In this document: one piece after another, positions 1-7,065 of the stretch
Position numbering within the stretch: position 1 is the stretch's first letter
Layout of the letters: every line of letters begins with the position of its first letter
Assembly: GCA_902802355.1 (NCBI GenBank)
Contig: CADCLU010000009.1
Span: 1 to 38,373 of the forward strand
Length of the DNA stretch: 38,373 nucleotides
Origin: an uncultured Erysipelotrichaceae bacterium
Lineage (GTDB): Bacteria; Bacillota_I; Bacilli_A; RFN20; CAG-826
Direction of reading: 5' to 3'
The notes under the pieces: model-generated
What the model was told of the DNA's origin: nothing
What the model saw: the letters and a program-made list of their open reading frames with translations, nothing else
The model's database searches: none
Made by a program: the position numbers and the translations under genes

Positions 1-2857
1 CGCGGCCAGTGTAGTCTTTCGAATAGTATTTATCAGGAAGGTTTAATTCTGCTTCGCCGAAAGACGGCTCAATCTTGTCGACCCCACCAAAGAAAGAGGC
101 GAATTCGCTGTCAACAATATCGGTTCCATAAACTGATTTGAAGAGGTTTTTGCTGAAAGTTTTAACCAATTCAATGCTCTCTGGCGAATAGTTGCTGGCC
201 TGAAGATATTCGGAGAACGACCACCAGCTTGAATATCCAGTTCCTTCAAAAGCAGCTCTGACCTTCTCCGAGTTCGTGTAATTGTTTGAAATGGAATAGA
301 GGGAGCTTGCGAAGGCGACGGTAGGAACATAGCTCATCCCCGAATCATTGGAAATGACTCTTTGAAGATAAGTCTTTAATGAGGTCAGCTCGAGTCCTTG
401 GAGTTCCGTGTTTTCAAGCTCTTGGCGGGCTTTGTTTGTGTCGCCACTGACATACCAATCATCCGGAGCGGTTCCTCCCCTACTGATATAACCTTCAATA
501 AGGCCTATGACATTGGATAAGTAATAGAGCGAATAGCCTCTTTTAGCGAATTTTTTAAGGACAGGGATAACCAAGTCTTTATCGTCTTCTGGATTAAACC
601 CGTCTGGGTATTCGGCGCCTTGAGAAGCATTGCGGAGCCTGGAATAAGCAGCCGCGACCTCCTTGTGTTGGTATTCTTCAGACGGCGCATCTGCCTGTTG
701 GAAAAACGCTGATAAATCAGGGTCGAAACTAGCGTAGGAGTTGGCGTCTCTAGCCAGCATATTCACTTCGTAGAAGTATTCCGAACGGAAATATTCAGCA
801 AAGTAGTCTTGGTATGAAAGAAGGACTTCGTCATCCGCTAATTGAGGGGCATCAATACTATTGAAGCTCGCGTCGTAAAACTCGCACTTATCCTTCTCTA
901 GATCTTCAAAAATCGCTGTTACATCGTAACTATATTCCTGTTCGATCCTAGAATAGTTGTTAGATATTTCATCTTCGGTGCCAAACACGATTCCGTGCGG
1001 ACAGACTGTACGGATGTAATAGCTGTCATCGGATGTGTATTCGCCATACTTATCTATAAAAGATGGAGAAACGAAGCAAGTCGTATACAGGGAGTTTTCT
1101 AAGAAAGCGCCGAAAGCAGAGACCTCGTTGCTTCTTTCTTCTGTGCTTTGAATCGCCGGTCTTTCGGTCTTCAAAGAATCGTATTTGCTTGGGATAGGAC
1201 CAAAATCGTAGACGCCCGTAATATTGTAGTAGTTCCTCCCGTACTTGCCGTTCATGGAAATCTCAAGTTGTTTTCCAATGATGTCGTTATAGGAGCTAAC
1301 GGTTCCAAAAGAGCCGCTGTTTTTGAAATAGTCAAAAGCGTAATTGGAGATGGCAATTTGATTCTCATTAACTGGCTGTTGTCCATAGACAGAGAATCCT
1401 TTGCTTTGGATCCACGAGGCGCTTGCGTCGCTAAAACCGCAGAAAGCTCTAAATGGAGAGTAATAGTCCCTCGCCTCACCCGACGGAGAACCAACGTAAA
1501 AAGCGGCGTAGTTGCCACCATACGGCTCACCCGAGGCACCAGAATAAACTCCTATGAACTTATCGCCGTTATTCTTGTTCAAATCATCTAATTCGGCTTT
1601 TCCAAAATAATCGTTGCCAAAGCTTTCCCAACTATCTGATACGCGCATGGTCTCACCCGTAGCGTCGTCGATGGTTTCCTGGGCTCTTGTGAAGCGGTAA
1701 TTCTTGACGATGGCTTCGCTTGTTCTGTCGAGGTTTTCCATTCCAACAGCAAGGGAATAGCTAGGGTTGTATAACATCAAAGTGGAGGCCACTCCGAAGA
1801 GAGTCATGGAAACAACGGAAAGGAAGATGGTAAAGACAAGCCTTACTGGCTTGGTTTTAAGACCGCTCGCGCCCATTTTGAAAGCGCGGGAAAAAGGCAT
1901 GCGGGAGCGGATGAACTTTGTCTCCTCGCCGTTATACTCCTTCATGTCGACGTTGGTCGTTTCGTTGAAGACCTTGTTGTGATTATCCTCGTTGATTCTT
2001 ACGGCTTTCTTGGCGGCTTCAACGTTCGCTTCTCCAGCGGAAATAAGGACTTCGCCTTTCTGCTTCTTGATGAGCTTATAAATCTCTTTGAAGTCGGCTT
2101 CGGAAAGTTCGGCTGAGTCTTTGATATCAATGATGTTGCCGTTAACAACAGAAACGTTTTTGTTTAAGGTTTCAGGGGCGACATATTGTTTAGTTTTGTC
2201 GCTGATGATCTTTCCGTCCTTAAGCTCGATGATGCGATCGCCGTATTCCTCAGCGAAATCCTGGTCATGAGAGACGATGATGACGAGTTTCTTCTCACTA
2301 AGCTTTTTGAGAATCTCAAGAACCTGTTTGCCAGTGACGGAGTCGAGTGCGCCGGTTGGTTCGTCTGCCATTATGATCTCAGGGTCTTTGATAAGGGCTC
2401 TAGCGATGGCGATTCTTTGTTTCTGGCCGCCCGATAGAGTGTTTGGTTTTCTCTTGTTGAAGCCTTCTAAGCCAACTTCTTTCAAAAGGGCGTCGACTGC
2501 AGCCTTGTCGTTCTTCTTTCCTTGAAGCTGGAGAGCTAAGGCGATGTTTTGCTCGATGTTGAATTCATTGAGGATGTTGTATTCCTGGAAGATGAATCCG
2601 ATATAGGTGTTACGGTAACTGTCGAAGTCACTCTGAGTGAAATCCTTGGAACTTCTTCCTTTGACGATGACCTCGCCCGAATCTGGACGGTCAAGACCAC
2701 CAATCATATTAAGCAAAGTGGATTTGCCTGAACCAGACTTTCCTAAAAGGAAAACAAGGCCTTTCTCGGGAAAATCGACATTTAACCCATCAAGGGCTTT
2801 GGTAATGACGCCGCCCTTGGTTTTATAGGTTTTATACAGATTTCTAATTTCTAACAT
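1..2857 (-). CDS. MacB/FtsX-type ABC transporter, ATPase-permease fusion (3' end outside window)
   Basis: Reads leftward from an ATG at 2857 and stays open to base 1, so at least 952 residues are present and the C-terminus is cut off by the window edge. Residues 1-220 form a complete ABC ATPase of the MacB/LolD class: Walker A GKSGSGKST (39-47), signature LSGGQ (141-145), Walker B with catalytic glutamate IMMADE (161-166), H-loop His197. A linker leads to one membrane segment (about 340-362). About 590 residues rich in Tyr, Ser, Asp and Asn follow without an obvious further membrane span, implying a large domain outside the membrane. MacB-type pumps have the order ATPase, TM1, exposed domain, three TMs, but total about 650 residues, so this exposed domain is unusually large. 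The missing TMs should lie beyond base 1. The start is supported by AAGAGGTG seven bases upstream. The substrate is unknown; peptide, lipoprotein or drug export are possible. Confidence 0.85.
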   Translation of the reverse strand, partial: MLEIRNLYKTYKTKGGVITKALDGLNVDFPEKGLVFLLGKSGSGKSTLLNMIGGLDRPDSGEVIVKGRSSKDFTQSDFDSYRNTYIGFIFQEYNILNEFNIEQNIALALQLQGKKNDKAAVDALLKEVGLEGFNKRKPNTLSGGQKQRIAIARALIKDPEIIMADEPTGALDSVTGKQVLEILKKLSEKKLVIIVSHDQDFAEEYGDRIIELKDGKIISDKTKQYVAPETLNKNVSVVNGNIIDIKDSAELSEADFKEIYKLIKKQKGEVLISAGEANVEAAKKAVRINEDNHNKVFNETTNVDMKEYNGEETKFIRSRMPFSRAFKMGASGLKTKPVRLVFTIFLSVVSMTLFGVASTLMLYNPSYSLAVGMENLDRTSEAIVKNYRFTRAQETIDDATGETMRVSDSWESFGNDYFGKAELDDLNKNNGDKFIGVYSGASGEPYGGNYAAFYVGSPSGEARDYYSPFRAFCGFSDASASWIQSKGFSVYGQQPVNENQIAISNYAFDYFKNSGSFGTVSSYNDIIGKQLEISMNGKYGRNYYNITGVYDFGPIPSKYDSLKTERPAIQSTEERSNEVSAFGAFLENSLYTTCFVSPSFIDKYGEYTSDDSYYIRTVCPHGIVFGTEDEISNNYSRIEQEYSYDVTAIFEDLEKDKCEFYDASFNSIDAPQLADDEVLLSYQDYFAEYFRSEYFYEVNMLARDANSYASFDPDLSAFFQQADAPSEEYQHKEVAAAYSRLRNASQGAEYPDGFNPEDDKDLVIPVLKKFAKRGYSLYYLSNVIGLIEGYISRGGTAPDDWYVSGDTNKARQELENTELQGLELTSLKTYLQRVISNDSGMSYVPTVAFASSLYSISNNYTNSEKVRAAFEGTGYSSWWSFSEYLQASNYSPESIELVKTFSKNLFKSVYGTDIVDSEFASFFGGVDKIEPSFGEAELNLPDKYYSKDYTGR

Positions 2858-2888
2858 TCTTTTGCACCTCTTGAATGCGCGATCCTTT

Positions 2889-2925
2889 GGTATGGTATCA
2901 CTTTCCGTACGAAAAAAACCATACC
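2889..2925. promoter_or_regulatory. Inverted repeat upstream of the MacB-like transporter gene
   Basis: GGTATGGT (2889-2896) is repeated inverted as ACCATACC (2918-2925), 21 bases apart, within the 90-base gap between the AlkD-like gene and the ABC transporter start. It could be an operator for the transporter gene. On the minus strand the right copy reads TATGGT, which also resembles a -10 element. I see no convincing -35 and no terminator for the upstream gene here. Confidence 0.35.
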
Positions 2926-2947
2926 GCTAGGTATGCCTGCCTTTCTA

Positions 2948-3613
2948 TTAGCCCCTCAAGGCTTTGAATCTTTCTTTGTCTTCTTTCGAGATTCTAAACG
3001 ACTCATTCATCTTCGAAATCGTCTTTTTCTTGAGAGCCTCATCGTTCATGTTCTTAAGGAGGTCGTAAACGAAATCGCTATGCTTGATGGCAACGGTAGC
3101 GAGAAGCCAGGCTTCCGCCATCATGATCATGTATTCCTCGTTATAGCGAAGGAGAGGAGCGATTTTCTTTATGTCAGGGCTCTCGTAGTGTTTTAACATT
3201 CCGACATAAGCAAACCTGACTTCGTATGTGTTTTTGCACTTCGCAAAGTGTTCAAAATATGGAAAATACTCTGCAAAAGTGGACTTTTTTAGGTATTGGT
3301 TCAAAACATCAGTGACCGCCCAACCCTTAACGAAATAGAGGTTCTTCTTGAGGAACTCCATCTGCTCTTTGTAGGTTTTCGCTCTTTTTAAAGCGGTGGC
3401 CAAATAGACGATATCTATCTCTTGGTACTCCCCTAACTCAAAATCAAAAAGCTTGAGGTCTTCATCTTTGTAATGGTCCTGGATGATTCTCTTTAAGGTC
3501 GGAGTCATCAAGCCGATGATCTTGTAGGAGGTGTTGAAAACCTTTTTAGCGAACTCCATGTTCTTGTTGTCCGCGCTTTCAAAGAGGAGTTTCTTCAACG
3601 ATGAATAGTCCAT
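2948..3613 (-). CDS. AlkD-like DNA alkylation repair enzyme
   Basis: A 221-residue, all-helical protein of the DNA alkylation repair family (AlkC/AlkD, HEAT-like repeats). Known members excise positively charged alkylated bases such as N3- and N7-alkylpurines. The family signature is visible near W98-x-x-x-D102 (GWAVTDVLNQ), where AlkD places its catalytic aspartate. The C-terminal block MMAEAWLLATVAIKH, followed by a Lys-rich SFRISKEDKERFKAL stretch, is also typical. Length fits AlkD (about 230). I chose the ATG at 3613. The frame is open further upstream, but that extension overlaps the next gene and matches nothing in the family. There is no Shine-Dalgarno; instead TATAGT sits exactly six bases before the ATG, which suggests its own leaderless transcript. 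The upstream gene ends 28 bases away. Confidence 0.8.
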   Translation of the reverse strand: MDYSSLKKLLFESADNKNMEFAKKVFNTSYKIIGLMTPTLKRIIQDHYKDEDLKLFDFELGEYQEIDIVYLATALKRAKTYKEQMEFLKKNLYFVKGWAVTDVLNQYLKKSTFAEYFPYFEHFAKCKNTYEVRFAYVGMLKHYESPDIKKIAPLLRYNEEYMIMMAEAWLLATVAIKHSDFVYDLLKNMNDEALKKKTISKMNESFRISKEDKERFKALRG

Positions 3614-3641
3614 GTAGAAACTATAATGTTTTTGACTTAGA

Positions 3642-4142
3642 TCAGATGGTTTGTTCTTCTCTAAGCGCTTTGTTTTCTCTGTAGTGCATGATTGACGAGA
3701 CACAGAAGGCAAGAACAGCAAGGAAGCCGATAATCGTGAGCACAACGGTTAAGATCTCGCTTTCTTTGTTAAGGTTCGTGAAATCAAAGCTTTTAAAAAG
3801 CACGCGGATGATGCCCACGATGATGCAGAACATTCCCCATTTTCCTTTGTGGGAGAAAAGAAATCCGCCGAGAGATACCAGACACTCAATGGCAGACGCA
3901 AAAATGAGCCCAACGATTAAGAGGCCTTCCGATGCTCGAACCGTCATGTCGACGTCTTCTTCTGTGTATGGATAGCTTGCTGAAGCAAACATTTCTTCCG
4001 CAATGCTCCTGCTTTGTTCCGTAAATATAGGCATGACAACGATGGTTCTAACGATGTTGATTATGGTCAAGACTATGAACAAGGCAGACGCAACCAATAG
4101 CATGGTTGACCAAACAGATTTTTTGTTGACTATGTTTTCCAT
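3642..4142 (-). CDS. Small membrane protein of unknown function
   Basis: A 166-residue protein with four hydrophobic segments, at roughly residues 12-36, 71-93, 99-118 and 130-152, so an integral membrane protein. Residues 40-68 form an acidic, polar loop between TM1 and TM2. I recognise no family motif. The start at 4142 is the only plausible ATG and has no Shine-Dalgarno. GATAAA lies at -12 to -7 relative to the ATG, the position seen for several other genes here whose transcripts may be leaderless. It sits between a C39-like peptidase gene and an AlkD gene, all on the same strand with short gaps. The context does not reveal its role. Confidence 0.6.
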   Translation of the reverse strand: MENIVNKKSVWSTMLLVASALFIVLTIINIVRTIVVMPIFTEQSRSIAEEMFASASYPYTEEDVDMTVRASEGLLIVGLIFASAIECLVSLGGFLFSHKGKWGMFCIIVGIIRVLFKSFDFTNLNKESEILTVVLTIIGFLAVLAFCVSSIMHYRENKALREEQTI

Positions 4143-4191
4143 GATAGTTTTATCTTAATAAAAGCGATTCGTTTTTCCAATGCACAGGGCG

Positions 4192-4860
4192 TTATTTTGC
4201 GTAGAAAATCGCATTCTTGTGGAATGCGCCGTATGCGAATCCAAAATTCAAGAATAACGGCAGGTTCTCGTAGGCATCGAACGTGGTTCTGCTGAGGAAT
4301 TCTTCGGTTCCGATGTTCTCAATATAACCATAAGGATTATAAACGGTGACCTTATTCTGGGAGAGATCAAGACCACTTACAACAGAGAAATGAAGAGTCC
4401 ATTCATTTTCGTATTTAGCCGCCCATTCAATAGCGACAGGATTGTTGTTCTTCAAAGAGTCATAGATGCTCTTTAAAAGCTCGTCGTTCTTAAGATACGT
4501 ATGTTCTTCAAACATCTTTGAAGGGATGCATTTGTTGATTTCCTCAAGGAATCCACCGGTTGAAGAGGTTGATACAGCGCCGTTCCTGACATCAAGTTCA
4601 TCCTCTGTGACGCGTTTTCCATAGAAAGATGAAATCATTTCAATGGACGCGTACCCGCACGACACGTGTTGCGTAACGAGCTCGAGACCTTCCACTTCCG
4701 CTTTAGTGGAATAGTTTGTGTCGTTTTTCAAATATGCGTGATCCGTTTTTAATCCTGAGGACTTAACGCCAAGGATTGTGAACGGGATGGCGACAGCAAG
4801 CGCCAAAGCAGCCACAAACGCGGAAACGGCAATGGTTATTATTTTGGTTTTCTTTTTCAT
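4192..4860 (-). CDS. Membrane-anchored C39-like cysteine peptidase-fold protein
   Basis: A 222-residue protein beginning with a Lys-rich N-terminus and a hydrophobic segment (about 7-32), then an extracytoplasmic domain. The papain-like C39/BtrH fold is suggested by three spaced motifs: Cys68 in QHVSCGYASIEMISSFYG, His157 in WTLHFSVVSGLD, and Asn175 in VYNPYGYIE. Cys, His and Asn/Asp in this order are the C39 catalytic residues. Known C39 domains either cleave double-glycine leader peptides in ABC exporters or occur free with unknown substrates. No bacteriocin precursor or dedicated exporter is adjacent. The lipoprotein gene upstream ends only 18 bases away, so the two may be co-transcribed. 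No Shine-Dalgarno is visible before the ATG at 4860. Confidence 0.6.
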   Translation of the reverse strand: MKKKTKIITIAVSAFVAALALAVAIPFTILGVKSSGLKTDHAYLKNDTNYSTKAEVEGLELVTQHVSCGYASIEMISSFYGKRVTEDELDVRNGAVSTSSTGGFLEEINKCIPSKMFEEHTYLKNDELLKSIYDSLKNNNPVAIEWAAKYENEWTLHFSVVSGLDLSQNKVTVYNPYGYIENIGTEEFLSRTTFDAYENLPLFLNFGFAYGAFHKNAIFYAK

Positions 4861-4878
4861 AGAATAAGTTTTTCGTTT

Positions 4879-5670
4879 TTAGAAAATATTAAAAGCTTCA
4901 GCAGAATTAACTAGTTTTTCGCCAGCATAAGCTACCTCGCCGCTGGTTTTATTGATTGTGTAAGTAACCAGCCAGAGGTCAACCCTGTCCTTAACGCCAT
5001 AATCGCCACCACAGCCATCAAAGCAATAGTTGTGGTACGAATATTCATTATCTTTCTCTTCCAGGTTTGAAATGACCAGCTTATAAGAGGCCATTTTTGC
5101 GTTTTTAGCATATAGGAGGAGATCAATTATTTCTTGAGCCTTGGAAATGTCTTTTATGGTCATAGAAAACTCTCTTACTTGGTAAACGGGCGATACATAG
5201 TCAACGTATTGAGATTTAAAACACACCATATCTGTGGAATAAGAAAAGGTGTTTTCCGATGTGATGTGATCCCAAGCAACGTGGGTAATGTAATAGGTGT
5301 CACCTTCGTAAACAACTTCGGAAGAAGTAGGAATGTTCTTCGAATAAGAGCTCCTCTCGTCGTGCACCTCTTCTCTGGAGATGCTGCTCGCCTCTTCAAT
5401 TGAGGCCACGGAGTCTACAGAGCGATCGATATCATAATTTTCGTGCAAAAACAAATATTGCTCTGGCACTTTTTTGGCTGTGTTATACATAGCGACCAAT
5501 TCATCGTTAGAAAGATTGGCCATCGAGGATGAGTCTTTAATAATCTCGTCGTAATTGCTTAAAGTGGATTTTTCGCTGTGACGATAGATAATACAGCTTG
5601 TCATCAAAACAGATAGGAACAGTCCGGTTATAACCGCAGCGAAACGTTTATGGGATTTGAAATTTTTCAT
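4879..5670 (-). CDS. Predicted lipoprotein of unknown function
   Basis: The N-terminus has a basic stretch, a hydrophobic core and a lipobox ending in LMTSC (Cys26), so the mature protein is probably lipid-anchored on the outer face of the membrane. The rest (about 237 residues) is polar and rich in Ser, Tyr and acidic residues. It contains a short Cys-rich patch, CFDGCGG, near residue 220. No enzymatic motif is recognised. I chose the ATG at 5670 rather than an in-frame TTG at 5694, because the signal peptide then starts correctly and GATAAT sits at -12 to -7 with TTGCAT 17 bases further upstream, fitting a leaderless promoter. The rpsR terminator lies just upstream, separating this gene from the ribosomal operon. 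Confidence 0.65.
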   Translation of the reverse strand: MKNFKSHKRFAAVITGLFLSVLMTSCIIYRHSEKSTLSNYDEIIKDSSSMANLSNDELVAMYNTAKKVPEQYLFLHENYDIDRSVDSVASIEEASSISREEVHDERSSYSKNIPTSSEVVYEGDTYYITHVAWDHITSENTFSYSTDMVCFKSQYVDYVSPVYQVREFSMTIKDISKAQEIIDLLLYAKNAKMASYKLVISNLEEKDNEYSYHNYCFDGCGGDYGVKDRVDLWLVTYTINKTSGEVAYAGEKLVNSAEAFNIF

Positions 5671-5703
5671 GACACCATTATCGTGCAATGCCAAAAATAA
5701 TGC

Positions 5704-5729
5704 AAAAAGCCGTCCAATTTGGACGGCTT
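5704..5729 (-). terminator. Rho-independent terminator of the rpsF-ssb-rpsR operon
   Basis: GCCGTCC and GGACGGC (5709-5715 and 5721-5727) form a stem with a five-base loop. In the minus-strand direction the stem is followed by TTTTT. It lies 17 bases after the rpsR stop. Confidence 0.9.
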
Positions 5730-5746
5730 GATTTGTTTGTTAGAGA

Positions 5747-5977
5747 TTATCTCTGGCCAACTTCAGGAAGCAAACCCATGAAACGGGCGTTCTTGATAGC
5801 TTTGGCGAGTTCACGCTGATACTTGGCGCTGGTTCCGGTTGAGCTACGGGCAAGGATCTTTCCATCAGGAGCAATGAATCTGCTGAGGAGCTCGGTGTCC
5901 TTATAGTCGATGAACTTAACGTGGTTCTTGGTGAAGTAGCAGACCTTTCTCTTAGGTCTCATTTTCTTGAAAGCCAT
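5747..5977 (-). CDS. rpsR: 30S ribosomal protein S18
   Basis: A 76-residue basic protein with the S18 core: RPKRKVCYF near the N-terminus, the DYKD segment, then RIRT-like sequence (here [23 protein letters not shown]) and a short C-terminal tail. S18 binds 16S rRNA together with S6 in the platform of the small subunit. It is the last gene of rpsF-ssb-rpsR, 27 bases after ssb and followed directly by a strong terminator. The Shine-Dalgarno AAAGGA lies ten bases before the ATG at 5977. Confidence 0.97.
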   Translation of the reverse strand: MAFKKMRPKRKVCYFTKNHVKFIDYKDTELLSRFIAPDGKILARSSTGTSAKYQRELAKAIKNARFMGLLPEVGQR

Positions 5978-6004
5978 GTGTAATTTATCCTTTCTGTTTA
6001 AGTC

Positions 6005-6451
6005 TTAGAATGGAAGGTCGTCGCTGACGACATCAATTCCATCTAAGTTGCCGCTGTCGGCGGCTTCGTCTGAATAATCCTGCGCAGGGGCCTGCTGACG
6101 GATGCTTGCATCCGGAGTGGCACCGTTAGCGGATTTTGGTTCTAAGAAGTCAACGTTGTCCGCGATGGTTTCGATAACAGTAACCTGTTGGTTATCTCTA
6201 TTGGTGTATTTGCGTTGATTGAGTCTGCCAGAGACAGCCACTAAAGAGCCTTTTCTAACAAACTTGGCGACATTTTCGGCCTTGGTTCCGAAGATCGAGC
6301 AGTTCATGAACAAAGTGTTCTTCTCTCCGTTAGGGCCTTTGAACGTATCATCAACCGCGACAGTGAAGGAAACGACTGTGAGTCCTGTGTTGGTTTTACG
6401 TGATTCTGGGTCACGGGTCAAACGACCAATAAGAACGACATGATTAAGCAT
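6005..6451 (-). CDS. ssb: Single-stranded DNA-binding protein
   Basis: A 148-residue SSB. Residues 1-105 are the OB-fold (MLNHVVLIGRLTRDPESRKTN start, SRLNQRKYTN-type strand in the middle). A Gln/Ala/Asp-rich linker follows. The acidic tail ends in DDLPF, which is the conserved docking peptide for RecG, RecQ, PriA and other partners. It coats ssDNA during replication and repair as a tetramer. Its position between rpsF and rpsR is the standard Bacillota arrangement. Shine-Dalgarno GGAGG lies ten bases before the ATG. Confidence 0.97.
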   Translation of the reverse strand: MLNHVVLIGRLTRDPESRKTNTGLTVVSFTVAVDDTFKGPNGEKNTLFMNCSIFGTKAENVAKFVRKGSLVAVSGRLNQRKYTNRDNQQVTVIETIADNVDFLEPKSANGATPDASIRQQAPAQDYSDEAADSGNLDGIDVVSDDLPF

Positions 6452-6481
6452 TGTTTACCATCCTCCAATTAATGTTGCCGA

Positions 6482-6769
6482 TTAGTCTTGCGCAACAGTG
6501 ATCAAGTGGCGGAGTACGTTTTGGTTGAGCTTGGCCAAACGATCGAACTCATCAAGAGCTGGCTTTTCAGCGTTGACCTTGAGGATGACATAGTATCCCT
6601 TGGTCTGCTTTTTGATGATGCTGGCGAAGTCTTTGATGCCCCACTCCTTGGTGTCGAGAACCTTGGCTTTGTTGTCTTCAAGGATCTTCTGGAGTTTGGC
6701 GATCTCACCCTTAGCAGCGGCCTCATCGAGAGTGGCGTTAAGGATGTACATGATTTCGTACTTTTTCAT
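6482..6769 (-). CDS. rpsF: 30S ribosomal protein S6
   Basis: A 95-residue protein with the S6 ferredoxin-like pattern: KKYEIMYIL first strand, WGIKDFASIIKKQTKGYYVILKV middle strands, and LNQNVLRHLITV near the end. It partners S18 on 16S rRNA. The ATG at 6769 is preceded by AGGAGGTG at six bases. An in-frame ATG at 6778 would overlap that site and is rejected. First gene of the rpsF-ssb-rpsR operon, with its own promoter and a structured leader upstream. Confidence 0.95.
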   Translation of the reverse strand: MKKYEIMYILNATLDEAAAKGEIAKLQKILEDNKAKVLDTKEWGIKDFASIIKKQTKGYYVILKVNAEKPALDEFDRLAKLNQNVLRHLITVAQD

Positions 6770-6785
6770 GATTAGCACCTCCTAG

Positions 6786-6858
6786 TTTTGGTCTAAGGAC
6801 CGCCTCAATTAATTGGACGGCCATAGAAGAATGTCGCTTTAGTTCCTTCGCTAAAGCC
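6786..6858 (-). promoter_or_regulatory. Structured 5' leader of rpsF, possible S6:S18 autoregulatory element
   Basis: In the transcript, two stems can form between the promoter and the Shine-Dalgarno. One is GCTTTAG/CTAAAGC (6836-6857) with loop CGAAGGAA. The other is a longer stem (6797-6822) around CAATTAATTG with GC-rich flanks. Known S6:S18 complexes repress their own operon through a leader hairpin in several bacteria, so a regulatory role is plausible. I could not confirm the diagnostic CCG-bulge arrangement by eye. Confidence 0.4.
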
Positions 6859-6863
6859 CAACA

Positions 6864-6899
6864 ATGATACTATAGTCGCCCCTCTTAATCAATTAAGAG
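6864..6899 (-). promoter_or_regulatory. rpsF promoter with overlapping palindrome
   Basis: The minus strand carries TTGATT (6892-6887), a 17-base spacer and TATCAT (6869-6864), a good sigma-A promoter. The -35 lies in the middle of a perfect 8-base inverted repeat, CTCTTAAT/ATTAAGAG (6882-6899), so a repressor bound there would block RNA polymerase. Confidence 0.65.
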
Positions 6900-7020
6900 T
6901 TCCTTGAAATTTCTCATCTCCATCGGCGAAAGAGGAGAAATGCAAAAATATGGCCTCACTAATATATAGTGACTTTTCTTACATTTTTCCGAAAATTTTC
7001 CGAGTGTAAAAATCCCGGCA
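6900..7020. other. Non-coding stretch between lysS terminator and rpsF promoter
   Basis: About 120 bases without a gene. It holds a small AT-rich inverted repeat (CACTA/TAGTG, 6957-6971). It also holds TTACA/TGTAA (6979-7009) flanking two copies of TTTTCCGA. No reading frame, tRNA or known riboswitch motif is recognised. Confidence 0.4.
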
Positions 7021-7056
7021 AAAATAAAAAACACGCGGGTTTTGCCACGTGTTTTT
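7021..7056 (-). terminator. Rho-independent terminator of lysS
   Basis: In transcript sense, CACGTGG pairs with CCGCGTG around a CAAAAC loop. The stem is flanked by an A-run before and TTTTTTATTTTT after it. It starts about ten bases past the lysS stop. Confidence 0.88.
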
Positions 7057-7065
7057 GGATTTTTG

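Noticed and set aside
3614-3745. N-terminal extension of the AlkD-like protein
   Set aside because: The added residues overlap the upstream membrane protein gene and do not resemble the family; ATG 3613 has a fitting promoter.
6444-6461. Tiny upstream frame (ATG GTA AAC AAT GCT TAA) overlapping the ssb start
   Set aside because: Its ATG directly abuts the GGAGG site with no spacing, so it cannot be translated from it; ssb is served at ten bases.
6900-7020. Search for a tRNA or riboswitch (T-box, lysine) before rpsF and around lysS
   Set aside because: No GGTTCGA-type T-loop, T-box sequence or lysine riboswitch core could be recognised.
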